Below, piece after piece: positions 1-7,802 of a stretch of 64,000 nucleotides of DNA. A program made the translations under genes and the position numbers. A model generated the notes under the pieces. It searched no databases and was not told the DNA's origin. It saw nothing but the letters and a program-made list of their open reading frames with translations. The DNA comes from Streptomyces sp. NBC_01446. GTDB lineage: Bacteria; Actinomycetota; Actinomycetes; Streptomycetales; Streptomycetaceae. The stretch lies in assembly GCF_026340095.1 (NCBI RefSeq), contig NZ_JAPEPO010000001.1, positions 1,178,001-1,242,000 of the forward strand, written 5' to 3'. Within the stretch, counting starts at the first letter, position 1. Each line of letters begins with the position of its first letter.

Positions 1-1633
1 AGTGCGGGGGCGCGCCGGTGCCACCGCGGATGCGGTACACCGTGTCGTAGTGATGGTAGGCGACCGCGGCCACCAGTCCGAAAGCCGCCGGCAACGCTCC
101 GTTTACGTCCGCTTTCGCTGCGATCAACAGGATCGTGCCGTATTCGGCGGCGCGGAAGACGGGCGGGACCAGCCAGTCGAGGGGGCCCTTGAGGGGGCGC
201 GAGACGGCCGCGGCGGAGGTCAGCGCGTAGACGGCGGCGCCGAGGACGGGCCACCAGCTGCCGTAGTCCGACAGCGCGGTGGCGAGTACGAGGACCAGGG
301 CGCCGAGTGCGGCGATCGCGGGGGCCGTGTGACGAGGCACACCGCGCACCGCGCGCTGGAGCAGCTGGCTCAGGGGCCCGCTGTCGGAGAGCTCCGTGAG
401 GGCCTGCGCGGCCCGGTCCGTGCGGGTGGCGCGGCGGGTCAGCGAGCGCAGGACGCGGCCGGCCGTGGTGTACGTCGCCGCGAGTGCGCAGCCGATCAGC
501 AGGACGATGAACGTGATGCGCGGCGTCGTCAGCGCGGTCAGCACCGCGATCAGGGCCCAGCGTTCGCCGATCGGCAGCACTATCATCCGGCGCACCCAGA
601 CCGTCCACCCGACGCTGTCGAGCTTGTCCGAGAGGGCCGCGGTGGGGCTGGTGTTGGCCGTCGCGTCGTGGTTCGCCTCGTTGAAGGAGAAGTCCACGAC
701 ATGGCGGCAGGTCTGCAGGACCATCGCGCCGAGCGCGAGCGCCCACACGTCGTCGCCTCCCCCACTGCCGCTCGCGGCCGATGCGCCGAGCGCGAGGCCC
801 GCGTAGTAGGCGTACTCCTTGGCGCGGTCGAAGGTCGCGTCGAGCCAGGCGCCGAGCGTCGAGTACTGCAGGGAGTAGCGGGCGAGCTGCCCGTCCGTGC
901 AGTCCAGGACGAAGGAGAAGAGGAGCAGCAGCCCCGCGGCGACGAAGCCGACGCGGGTGCCGGTGGCCGCGCAGCCCGCCGCGATCAGCGCGGTGAGCAG
1001 CGAGGCGGTCGTCACCTGGTTCGGGGTGAGACCGCGCCGGGCGCACCAGCGGGCGATGTAGCGGGAGTACGGGCTGATGCAGTAGGTCGTGAAGAAGCCG
1101 TCGCGCGCCTTGACCGCCGTACGCAGCCGGATCGCCTCGTCGTCGACGGCGGCGACCGCCTGGCGGGCCTCGTTGCGGGCCTGCGGGTCGGCGGGCACGG
1201 CGGCGACGAGCTCACCGAGGTCGGGGCGGTGCACCTCGGTGCCGTATGCCGCTGCCAGGCGCTCGGCGACGCGATCGGCGAGCACGCCGGCCAGGGTGCC
1301 GGCGCGCGTACCGAAGTCCGTCGGGGAAGGCTCTTGGGCGGTGTCGCGCAGGGCGCCGGTCAGCGCCTCGCGGGCCGCGGGCTGTACGGAGACGGCTCCG
1401 GGGACGGCCGAGGCGGCGAAGCGGGGGTCGGTGAGGCCGAGACGCAGGGCGTGGGTGTGGCCCACGAAGCCCGCGTCGACGAGCGCGACCCGCTGTCCTG
1501 CCGGGACCGCGGCGAGCGCCGTCCCTGCCTGTGCGGCGTCCGGGGCGAGCCGCACGTCGAAGCCGAGTGCCCGCAGCTCGCCCTCGAGCGACGACCCGGG
1601 TACCGGCTGACCGGTGACGATGGCGGTCGACAG
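1..1633 (-). CDS. CDP-alcohol phosphatidyltransferase family protein (3' end outside window)
   Basis: This is the N-terminal 544 codons of a membrane enzyme expected to transfer a phospho-alcohol from a CDP-activated donor. The family signature DG-x2-AR-x8-G-x3-D-x3-D is complete at about residues 243-269 (DCTDGQLAR, then GAWLDATFD), with hydrophobic helices around it. About 230 residues precede the motif and begin with STAIVTGQPVPGSSLEG, which I do not recognise; related Streptomyces proteins carry a DUF5941 region. No ATG or GTG lies in frame near the N terminus. I chose a CTG codon because AAGGAG sits 9 nt upstream and an in-frame stop lies just before it. It is divergent from galE. The substrate cannot be told from the sequence, and the stop codon lies beyond the left edge. 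Confidence 0.8.
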   Translation of the reverse strand, partial: MSTAIVTGQPVPGSSLEGELRALGFDVRLAPDAAQAGTALAAVPAGQRVALVDAGFVGHTHALRLGLTDPRFAASAVPGAVSVQPAAREALTGALRDTAQEPSPTDFGTRAGTLAGVLADRVAERLAAAYGTEVHRPDLGELVAAVPADPQARNEARQAVAAVDDEAIRLRTAVKARDGFFTTYCISPYSRYIARWCARRGLTPNQVTTASLLTALIAAGCAATGTRVGFVAAGLLLLFSFVLDCTDGQLARYSLQYSTLGAWLDATFDRAKEYAYYAGLALGASAASGSGGGDDVWALALGAMVLQTCRHVVDFSFNEANHDATANTSPTAALSDKLDSVGWTVWVRRMIVLPIGERWALIAVLTALTTPRITFIVLLIGCALAATYTTAGRVLRSLTRRATRTDRAAQALTELSDSGPLSQLLQRAVRGVPRHTAPAIAALGALVLVLATALSDYGSWWPVLGAAVYALTSAAAVSRPLKGPLDWLVPPVFRAAEYGTILLIAAKADVNGALPAAFGLVAAVAYHHYDTVYRIRGGTGAPPH

Positions 1634-1918
1634 ACGAACTCACTCCTTGGATTGCCTGCACGCCGGCGCAGCGGGGCACAGGCGTGATGGGGGCGCCCCG
1701 GGCCGAGATCGGCCGGGCGGCACGTCGGCAGAGGCTATCGGATGATGAGAAGCCGACGTTCACCGCCCGTTTACGGCCCGATAAGAGCGGTCTGAGTGTG
1801 CGCGACCGCCCCGTCATCATTGTCGATCAAGGCCCCGCCCCACAAACTGCCGGTCCCGCGAAGGCCCGGGACGGCACGTCGCGAGAGCACATAGGGGCAC
1901 ACCCTAGGGTGGTCGACC
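1634..1918. other. divergent intergenic region before galE
   Basis: This non-coding stretch separates two divergent genes. It should hold both promoters. It contains the Shine-Dalgarno of the leftward gene at its left edge and a TAGGGT -10-like hexamer close to the galE start. I see no convincing small gene in it. Confidence 0.5.
1905..1910 (+). promoter_or_regulatory. -10 hexamer of a probable leaderless galE transcript
   Basis: TAGGGT fits the actinobacterial TANNNT consensus and ends 8 nt before the galE ATG. No Shine-Dalgarno is visible in the eight bases between, so transcription probably starts at or next to the ATG. Confidence 0.5.
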
Positions 1919-2902
1919 ATGACATGGCTGATCACAGGTGGAGCGGGTTATATCGGGGCACATGTGGCGCGGGCGATGGCTGCCGCCGGTGAGGACGTGG
2001 TCGTCCTCGACGACATCTCGACCGGGGTGGCCGAACGGCTGCCGTCGGACATCGAGCTGGTCAGGGGCTCGGCCCTGGACCCCGAGCTGGTGAAGCGGGT
2101 GTGCGCCGAGCACTCCGTGACCGGTGTGGTGCATCTCGCGGCCCGCAAGCAGGTCGGGGAGTCCGTGGAGCGGCCCGAGCTCTACTACCGCGACAACGTG
2201 GGCGGCCTGGCGGTACTCCTGGACACGGTCGCCGCGGCCGGCGTGCGGCGCTTCGTCTTCTCCTCGTCCGCCGCCGTGTACGGCAATCCGGATGTGGACC
2301 TCATCACCGAGTCCACCCCCTGCGCGCCGATGAGCCCCTACGGCGAGACGAAGCTGGCGGGCGAGTGGCTGGTGCGGGCGGCCGGCCGCGCCCACGGCAT
2401 GGCGACCGTGTGCCTGCGCTACTTCAACGTGGCGGGCGCCGCCGCCCCCGAGCTCGCGGACACCGGCGTCTTCAACGTGATCCCGATGGTCTTCGACCGG
2501 CTGAGCCGCGGCGAGGCCCCCCGGATCTTCGGCGACGACTATCCGACGCCGGACGGCACCTGCGTACGTGACTATCTGCACGTCGCCGATCTCGCCGAGG
2601 CCCATCTCGCGGCCGCGCGCCGGGTCACGGAGCCGGGCGCGACGGGCGATCTGACGGTGAACATCGGCTCCGGCGAGGGCGTCTCCGTACGCGAACTGGT
2701 CGACCTGATCTCCGAGGTCAGCGGCGACCCGCGGGCGGCCGTGGTCGAGCCGCGCCGCGCGGGCGACTCCCCGCGCGCGGTGGCCGTCGCCGAACTCGCG
2801 GCGAAGGAGCTCGGCTGGGCGACGAGTCGCGGGGTGCGCGAGATGGTCGAGTCGGCGTGGGCGGGCTGGCGGCTGCGGCACCCGGAGACCGCCGGCAACT
2901 GA
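1919..2902 (+). CDS. galE: UDP-glucose 4-epimerase
   Basis: A 327-residue extended short-chain dehydrogenase that interconverts UDP-glucose and UDP-galactose in the cytoplasm, for galactose use and cell-surface glycans. The NAD-binding glycine motif GGAGYIGAHV is at residues 7-16. The FSSSAAVYG segment and the YGETK catalytic Tyr-Lys pair lie near residues 117 and 140. The RYFNVAGA and RDYLHVADLAEAH motifs are typical of GalE. The length is usual for the family. The start ATG is the first possible one and has no ribosome-binding site, which fits the leaderless promoter just upstream. A perfect 12-bp hairpin follows the stop, so the gene appears monocistronic. Confidence 0.93.
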   Translation: MTWLITGGAGYIGAHVARAMAAAGEDVVVLDDISTGVAERLPSDIELVRGSALDPELVKRVCAEHSVTGVVHLAARKQVGESVERPELYYRDNVGGLAVLLDTVAAAGVRRFVFSSSAAVYGNPDVDLITESTPCAPMSPYGETKLAGEWLVRAAGRAHGMATVCLRYFNVAGAAAPELADTGVFNVIPMVFDRLSRGEAPRIFGDDYPTPDGTCVRDYLHVADLAEAHLAAARRVTEPGATGDLTVNIGSGEGVSVRELVDLISEVSGDPRAAVVEPRRAGDSPRAVAVAELAAKELGWATSRGVREMVESAWAGWRLRHPETAGN

Positions 2903-2912
2903 GCCTCGCGAC

Positions 2913-2946
2913 GCCCTGACCTGCACCCATTTCCGCAGGTCAGGGC
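2913..2946 (+). terminator. hairpin terminator after galE
   Basis: A perfect 12-bp stem (GCCCTGACCTGC against GCAGGTCAGGGC) with a 10-nt loop begins 10 nt after the galE stop codon. There is no U-tract, as is common for Streptomyces terminators. Confidence 0.75.
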
Positions 2947-3058
2947 ACATGACAACGGTGTTCAGTGCAGTGTTTGCAGATACCCCCTACCCGTAGTTCA
3001 CTGTGATCGCGGGGGCGGCCGACGAGGTGCGCCGAGCAACGGACGGAGGGCGGTTTCC

Positions 3059-3991
3059 ATGGGGGCCGGACACGATCACGGGCACAGTCACGCGCCCACG
3101 GGCACGGCCTCGGCCGCGCACCTGGGCCGGCTGCGCATCGCGCTCGGCATCACGCTGACCGTGATGGTGGTCGAGATCGTCGGCGGGGTTCTCGCGGACT
3201 CGCTCGCCCTGGTCGCGGACGCGGCACACATGGCGACCGACGCGCTCGGCCTCGGCATGGCGCTGCTCGCCATCCACTTCGCCAACCGCCCCGCGAGCGA
3301 ACAGCGCACCTTCGGCTTCGCGCGCGCCGAGATCCTGGCCGCGCTCGCCAACTGCCTGCTGCTGCTCGGCGTCGGCGGCTATGTGCTGGTCGAGGCGATC
3401 CAGCGGTTCATGGAACCCGCCGAGACCCAGGGCGGGCTGACGATCGTCTTCGGCGTGATCGGCCTCGTCGCGAACATGATCTCGCTGTCGATCCTGGTGC
3501 GCGGCCAGAAGGACAGCCTCAATGTGCGCGGCGCCTTCCTCGAGGTGGCCGCGGACGCGCTGGGCTCGGTCGCCGTGATCATCTCGGCGACGATCATCCT
3601 GGCCACCGGCTGGCAGGCCGCCGACCCGATCGCGTCGATCGCCATCGGCCTCATGATCGTCCCGCGGACCGTGAAGCTGCTGCAGGAGACGCTGAACGTG
3701 CTGCTCGAAGCGGCTCCGAAGGGCGTCGACATGGCGGAGGTACGCGCGCACATCGCGGGGCTCCCCGGCGTCCTGGACGTCCACGACCTGCACGCCTGGA
3801 CGATCACCTCGGGCATGCCCGTCCTGTCCGCGCACGTGGTCGTGAGTTCGGAGGCCCTCAACGCCATCGGACACGAGAAGATGCTCCACGAGCTCCAGGG
3901 CTGCCTCGGCGTCCACTTCGACGTCGAGCACTGCACGTTCCAGCTGGAGCCGGTCGGACACGCGGAGCACGAGGCGAAGCTCTGCCACTGA
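3059..3991 (+). CDS. cation diffusion facilitator family metal exporter (CzcD/ZnT type)
   Basis: A 310-residue inner-membrane antiporter expected to export Zn2+ or related divalent metals in exchange for protons. A His-rich N terminus (GHDHGHSH) is followed by six hydrophobic helices. Helix II carries the HMATD (HxxxD) metal site and helix V the matching ADALGS segment. The cytoplasmic domain has the conserved VHDLHAWTITSG motif and ends in a His/Cys-containing tail (HCTFQLEP, then HAEHEAKLCH). GGAGGG about 8 nt upstream supports the ATG. The gene stands alone between terminators and leaders. The metal specificity is inferred only from similarity. Confidence 0.9.
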   Translation: MGAGHDHGHSHAPTGTASAAHLGRLRIALGITLTVMVVEIVGGVLADSLALVADAAHMATDALGLGMALLAIHFANRPASEQRTFGFARAEILAALANCLLLLGVGGYVLVEAIQRFMEPAETQGGLTIVFGVIGLVANMISLSILVRGQKDSLNVRGAFLEVAADALGSVAVIISATIILATGWQAADPIASIAIGLMIVPRTVKLLQETLNVLLEAAPKGVDMAEVRAHIAGLPGVLDVHDLHAWTITSGMPVLSAHVVVSSEALNAIGHEKMLHELQGCLGVHFDVEHCTFQLEPVGHAEHEAKLCH

Positions 3992-4063
3992 CCGCTCATC
4001 ATTTAGGGGCAGGTGCGCACGCTGCGTGCTAGCTTGGCCATGGATCTTTGAGGAGGTGGGTTG

Positions 4064-4135
4064 ATGACTGTCGTCGCGGTGAGCGCTGCCCCGCGCAGCG
4101 ACAGGTGCATCCCCATCTCCCGGGCCGCCGGCTGA
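4064..4135 (+). CDS. candidate 23-aa leader peptide
   Basis: A short reading frame preceded by a strong Shine-Dalgarno (AGGAGG, 7 nt spacing). It encodes a peptide beginning MTVVAVSAAPRS, containing a single Cys near its middle (RCIPISR) and ending RAAG before TGA. It lies 71 nt upstream of the methyltransferase start. An RBS better than that of the downstream gene, in a short leader, suggests translation-dependent attenuation, perhaps sensing cysteine or arginine supply. I do not recognise the family. It is too short for statistical support from sequence alone. Confidence 0.45.
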   Translation: MTVVAVSAAPRSDRCIPISRAAG

Positions 4136-4206
4136 CCCTCCCCACGCCCCTTTTCGGTCGTCGGGGTGCGCGTCGGCGAGGCCCTCACACCCAAGGGTTC
4201 GAACCG

Positions 4207-5124
4207 TTGACAGACAACGTCGTACGTGACGCCTTCTTCGCCCTGCACCACGGACTTCCCCGGCAGGGCCCCGGCTCCGACTCCACCACCCTGCGTCTCC
4301 TCTCCCTCGTGGGGCCGCTGCCCGAGCGCCCGCGCGTGCTCGACCTCGGCTGCGGCCCCGGCCGCTCCGCTCTGCTCCTGGCCGCCGAGACCGGCGGCGA
4401 GGTCACCGCGGTCGACCTCCACGAGCCGTTCCTCGATGAGCTGCGCGCCGCCGCGAAGGCGCGGGGCCTCGCCGGCCGGATCCACCCCGCCAACGCCGAC
4501 ATGGGCGAACTCCCCCATCAGGATGCTTCGTTCGATCTGATCTGGGCCGAGAGCTCGGCGTACTCCATCGGCTTCGACGAGGCACTGCGGCGGTGGAAGC
4601 GGCTACTCGCCCCGGGCGGCTCGCTCGTGCTCACCGAGTGCGAGTGGACCACCGCCGATCCGTCCCCCGAGGCACGCGCCTTCTGGGAGCCGCACTACGC
4701 GCTGCGGACGACCGAGGAGAACGTCCGGGCCTGCACCGGCGCCGGGTACTCCGTGCTCGGCGTCCACCGGCAGCCCGAGTCCGACTGGGACGAGTACTAC
4801 GGCCCGCTCGCCGAGCGCGCCGACGCCGCGGACCCGCAGGCACCCGGTATGGCCGACGCCCTCGCGGGCACGCGCGCCGAACTGGCGATGCGGCGCGACC
4901 ACGGCGAGGACTACGGATACACCGGCTACGCGCTGCGCCCCGCGACGTCGTGGCCCACACGGCCGGAGTCGGCCGCCGACGCCGCGGCCGTGCACGCCGT
5001 GAACGCCGCCGCCTTCCCGACGCAGGCGGAGGCCGACCTGGTGGAGGCGACACCGACGCGTGGCTGCCCGGCCTGTCGTACGTCGCCGAGGCGCCGGACG
5101 GCACCGTGGCGGCGCACGCGCTGA
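4207..5124 (+). CDS. class I SAM-dependent methyltransferase (N-terminal part of a frameshifted methyltransferase-acetyltransferase gene)
   Basis: The first ~275 residues form a Rossmann methyltransferase. Motif I is VLDLGCGPGRSALLL (about residues 45-60), the acidic AVDLHEPF follows, and FDLIWAESSAYSIGF and the LLAPGGSLVLTE segment complete the fold. From about residue 278 the frame begins a GNAT acetyltransferase (AADAAAVHAVNAAAFPTQAEADLVE). It then runs into an unrelated reading at about 5047 and stops at 5124. The GNAT continues in another frame downstream, so one base (or 3n+1) seems missing. Fused methyltransferase/N-acetyltransferase proteins occur in Streptomyces. I chose TTG at 4207 because homology begins there; upstream codons are leader sequence. 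The methylation substrate is unknown. Confidence 0.7.
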   Translation: MTDNVVRDAFFALHHGLPRQGPGSDSTTLRLLSLVGPLPERPRVLDLGCGPGRSALLLAAETGGEVTAVDLHEPFLDELRAAAKARGLAGRIHPANADMGELPHQDASFDLIWAESSAYSIGFDEALRRWKRLLAPGGSLVLTECEWTTADPSPEARAFWEPHYALRTTEENVRACTGAGYSVLGVHRQPESDWDEYYGPLAERADAADPQAPGMADALAGTRAELAMRRDHGEDYGYTGYALRPATSWPTRPESAADAAAVHAVNAAAFPTQAEADLVEATPTRGCPACRTSPRRRTAPWRRTR

Positions 5125-5450
5125 TCACCCGCTGCCTGGTCGGCGGCGCGCCCGCGGCGGCCCTGGCACCCGTCGCGGTACTTCCGCGACACCAGCGCAC
5201 AGGCGCCGGTTCGGCCGTCGTCAGCGCGGTGCTCGACGCGGCACGCGCGCGTGGGGAGCGGCTCGTCCTCGTGCTCGGGCACCCGGAGTACTACCCGAGG
5301 TTCGGCTTCACGCCCGCCTCCGGGTACGGCATCCGGCCCGGATTCGAGGTGCCCGACGAGGCGATGATGGCGCTCGTCGTGGGCGCGGCAGACGGTTCCT
5401 GGCAGGTGCCGCAGGGCACGATCACCTACCCGGCCGCTTTCGGCGTCTGA
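5049..5450 (+). pseudogene. GNAT acetyltransferase remainder, displaced by frameshift
   Basis: This frame continues the acetyltransferase begun in the preceding gene: DAWLPGLSYVAEAPDGTVAAHA, then the acetyl-CoA-binding VLPRHQRTGAGSAVV loop, then GHPEYYPRFGFTPASGYGI and a PRGTI-like ending. It has no plausible start of its own, because its N-terminal beta strand and helix lie in the upstream frame. The simplest reading is one bifunctional gene (4207-5450) broken by a net loss of one base between about 5040 and 5050. Alternatives are a sequencing error or, less likely, programmed frameshifting. A strong terminator follows 6 nt after the stop. Confidence 0.6.
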
Positions 5451-5456
5451 CCCTGT

Positions 5457-5490
5457 GCATGTCCCGCCCGGCCCTCCGGGCGGGACATGC
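5457..5490 (+). terminator. strong hairpin terminator
   Basis: A perfect 15-bp stem (GCATGTCCCGCCCGG against its complement) closes a CCCT tetraloop, directly after the acetyltransferase stop and before idi. Confidence 0.85.
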
Positions 5491-5565
5491 GGGCGCTGCC
5501 AAGTGCCGGGACTGTCTGTCCCGTACGGCAGACTTGGGGTTCGAGGACCGAAGCGAAGGATGGGT

Positions 5566-6159
5566 ATGCCGACCACACCTGCCACCGCGGCGAACAGTTC
5601 GTCGACCGGCACCGGAGAAGCGATCTTGCTGGAACTCGTGGACGAGGACGGCAGGACGATCGGCACGGCGGAGAAGCTCTCCGCGCATCAGGCGCCCGGA
5701 CAGCTGCACAGAGCGTTCTCCGTGTTCCTCTTCGACGAACAGGGCCGGCTGCTGCTCCAGCAGCGCGCGCTCGGCAAGTACCACTCCCCCGGTGTGTGGT
5801 CGAACACGTGCTGCGGGCACCCGTATCCGGGCGAGGCGCCGTTCGCCGCGGCCGCCCGCAGGACGTTCGAGGAGCTGGGGGTCTCGCCCTCGCTGCTCGC
5901 GGAGGCGGGGACGGTGCGCTACAACCACCCGGACCCGGACTCGGGCCTGGTGGAGCAGGAGTTCAACCACCTGTTCGTGGGGATGGTCCAGGCGCCGCTG
6001 CGGCCGGACCCCTCCGAGGTGGGCGAGACCGCGTATGTGACGGCGGAGGAGCTGGCCGTACGGCACGCCAAGGGGCCGTTCTCGGCATGGTTCATGACCG
6101 TGCTGGACTCGGCGCGGCCCGCGATCCGGGAGCTGACGGGACCGTCCGCCGGCTGGTGA
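5566..6159 (+). CDS. idi: isopentenyl-diphosphate delta-isomerase, type I
   Basis: A 197-residue Nudix-fold enzyme interconverting isopentenyl and dimethylallyl diphosphate in isoprenoid synthesis. The metal and catalytic features are present: NTCCGHPYPGE contains the active-site Cys and metal-binding His, and the Nudix-like AAARRTFEELGV helix is followed by NHPDPDSGLVEQEFNH. The C-terminal region ends with the FSAWF motif (GPFSAWFMTVL). Two in-frame ATGs lie 6 nt apart. I prefer the second, because GAAGGA then has a 5-nt spacing. Streptomyces use the MEP pathway, which yields both isomers, so this enzyme probably balances pools. Confidence 0.93.
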   Translation: MPTTPATAANSSSTGTGEAILLELVDEDGRTIGTAEKLSAHQAPGQLHRAFSVFLFDEQGRLLLQQRALGKYHSPGVWSNTCCGHPYPGEAPFAAAARRTFEELGVSPSLLAEAGTVRYNHPDPDSGLVEQEFNHLFVGMVQAPLRPDPSEVGETAYVTAEELAVRHAKGPFSAWFMTVLDSARPAIRELTGPSAGW

Positions 6160-6168
6160 GTCCGCCGC

Positions 6169-6675
6169 TCAGACGCCGGCGGGTTTGAGGGGCAGGGCGG
6201 CCCAGATCACCTTGCCCCCGCTCGCCGTGTGCTCGACGTCGCACACCCCGCCCGCCTCCCGGGTGACCTCGCGTACGAGGAGGAGGCCGCGCCCGCCCGT
6301 CTGCCCGTCGGTGGCCTCCAGGGCCGTCGGACGGTAGGGGTGCTCGTCCTCCACGGAGACGCGCACCCACTCGGCGCCGACGGCGACCTCCACCGCGAGG
6401 ACGGGCGAGAGCAGGGCCGCGTGCCGCACGGCGTTGGTGACCAGCTCGGAGACGATGAGCAGCAGCCCCTGGACGAGGTCGTCGGAGGCGGGTACGCCCT
6501 GCCGGAACAGCAGGTCACGCACAGCGTGCCGGGCCTGCGGCACGGACGCGTCGACGGCCTGCGCCGTGAAGCGCCAGACGCCCTCGTACGGCAGCGGACT
6601 TCCCGGTTCCTGCACGGGGGGCGCTCCCCCAGTGTCTTGAGGACGCGGGCGGGACCCCCACCCCTGGTCGCTCAT
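6169..6675 (-). CDS. ATP-binding protein, anti-sigma factor (SpoIIAB/RsbW-like HATPase)
   Basis: A 168-residue cytoplasmic histidine-kinase-like ATPase of the kind abundant in Streptomyces. After a Pro/Gly-rich N terminus it has the N-box SELVTNAVRHA, an acidic VEDEHP segment and the glycine box GGRGLLLVREV, ending with GGKVIWAAL. It has no sensor or membrane domain. Such proteins usually bind sigma factors or anti-anti-sigma proteins; no partner gene is adjacent. The start is uncertain: I chose the ATG giving MSDQGW, and an upstream extension of up to 35 residues is open but unlikely. It is convergent with idi, with a 9-nt gap. Confidence 0.8.
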   Translation of the reverse strand: MSDQGWGSRPRPQDTGGAPPVQEPGSPLPYEGVWRFTAQAVDASVPQARHAVRDLLFRQGVPASDDLVQGLLLIVSELVTNAVRHAALLSPVLAVEVAVGAEWVRVSVEDEHPYRPTALEATDGQTGGRGLLLVREVTREAGGVCDVEHTASGGKVIWAALPLKPAGV

Positions 6676-6989
6676 CGTCCGGTCGCCGCCCTTGCGCTCG
6701 ATTGTCACCACGCATCGAGTGTTGGGAATCCACTGGTCCATACCGAATGACTGACCAGAAGTCAGCGAGTATCGACGCAATTTGACCGTTGGCGTATGAC
6801 AGCGTCAGGTGTGCGACTGATCCTGCCGTTCTAGTTTCCTCTTCCAGGGCACTTCAGGTTGTACGTGTTTGGCCTCGTCATCGGCCGTCATGAACCCGAC
6901 GACGTGTCGGCCGGACCGCGCCATGACGGCTCCTCGCCGGCCACTCCTTGCTGATCGCACGTCCGAGGCCTGCGGATAGCATCCGGCGC
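6676..6989. other. divergent intergenic region
   Basis: About 310 nt without a gene between the ATPase and the enoyl-CoA hydratase, which diverge. It contains the leaderless promoter hexamer next to the hydratase. Otherwise I see only AT-richer promoter-like sequence around 6750-6860. Confidence 0.4.
6977..6982 (+). promoter_or_regulatory. -10 hexamer, leaderless enoyl-CoA hydratase transcript
   Basis: TAGCAT fits TANNNT and ends 7 nt before the ATG. No Shine-Dalgarno is present in between. Confidence 0.5.
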
Positions 6990-7748
6990 ATGTCGCACAC
7001 GCCGCCGCAGCTCACACACTCGGTCACCGACGGCATCGCCACCGTCGTCATCGACCACGCCCCCAAACGGAACGCCATGACGGACGGCATGTGGCGCTCG
7101 CTCCCGCCGCTGCTCGCCCGGCTCGAGGCCGACCCGGCGGTGCGGGTGCTGGTGCTGACCGGGGCGGGCAAGACGTTCTGCGCGGGCGCCGACATCTCCA
7201 CGCTCGGCGGCTCCGGGTCGCGGGCGCAGGAGCTCGCGGTCGCGGCCGAGGAGGCGCTCGCGGCCTTCGCCAAGCCGACGCTGGCCGCGGTGCGCGGGTA
7301 CTGCGTGGGCGGCGGCTGTCAGCTGGCGGCGGCCTGTGACCTGCGGTTCGCGGCCGAGGACGCGCTGTTCGGGGTCACCCCGTCGAAGCTGGGGATCGTC
7401 TACCCGGCGGGCTCGACGCGCCGCCTCGCCTCCCTGGTGGGTCCCGCGACGGCCAAGTACCTTTTGTTCTCGGGCGAGTTGATCGGTACGGAGCGTGCCC
7501 TGCGGACCGGGCTCGTGGACGAGGTGCTCGCCGGGGACGAACTGGACAAGCGCGTCGGCGAGTTCGCGCGGATTCTCGGTGAGCGTTCGCAGTTGACGCA
7601 GGCAGCGGCGAAGGAGTTCGCCGACGGGCGCGTGGACCGGGCGGCGCACTGGGCCGAGCAGGCGCGTGGAAGCGGCGACACCGCGGAGGGCGTCGCCGCG
7701 TTCCTTGAGCGTAGGAAGCCGCACTTCACGTGGACCACGTCAGGGTGA
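6990..7748 (+). CDS. enoyl-CoA hydratase/isomerase family protein
   Basis: A 252-residue crotonase-fold protein acting on acyl-CoA thioesters. The oxyanion-hole motif CAGADISTLGG and the YCVGGGCQLAAACDLRFA segment are typical. The second catalytic region (GVTPSKLGIVYPAGSTRRL) has no obvious pair of hydratase glutamates, so isomerase or another crotonase activity is possible. The length fits a monofunctional family member. It is not in an evident operon and is probably translated from a leaderless transcript. The substrate cannot be assigned. Confidence 0.85.
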   Translation: MSHTPPQLTHSVTDGIATVVIDHAPKRNAMTDGMWRSLPPLLARLEADPAVRVLVLTGAGKTFCAGADISTLGGSGSRAQELAVAAEEALAAFAKPTLAAVRGYCVGGGCQLAAACDLRFAAEDALFGVTPSKLGIVYPAGSTRRLASLVGPATAKYLLFSGELIGTERALRTGLVDEVLAGDELDKRVGEFARILGERSQLTQAAAKEFADGRVDRAAHWAEQARGSGDTAEGVAAFLERRKPHFTWTTSG

Positions 7749-7802
7749 GGAGAACCTCCCGAACCACCTCAGGGTGAAGCCGGTCTCCCGGACCATCTCG
7801 GA

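Noticed and set aside
2985..3005. ATACCCCCTACCC sequence upstream of the CDF exporter as a CsoR-type metal operator
   Set aside because: Only one half resembles such sites; the expected complementary GGGGTAT arm is missing.
4593..5048. Independent N-terminal part of the frame that contains the GNAT remainder
   Set aside because: Its Arg-rich translation is the shadow of the methyltransferase; only the part after about 5049 shows acetyltransferase homology.
7736..7802. Short GTCAGGGTGAGGAGAACCTCCCGAACCACCTCAGGGTGAAG-like repeats as a small repeat array
   Set aside because: Only two imperfect TCAGGGTGA words are present; too few and too short to call an array.
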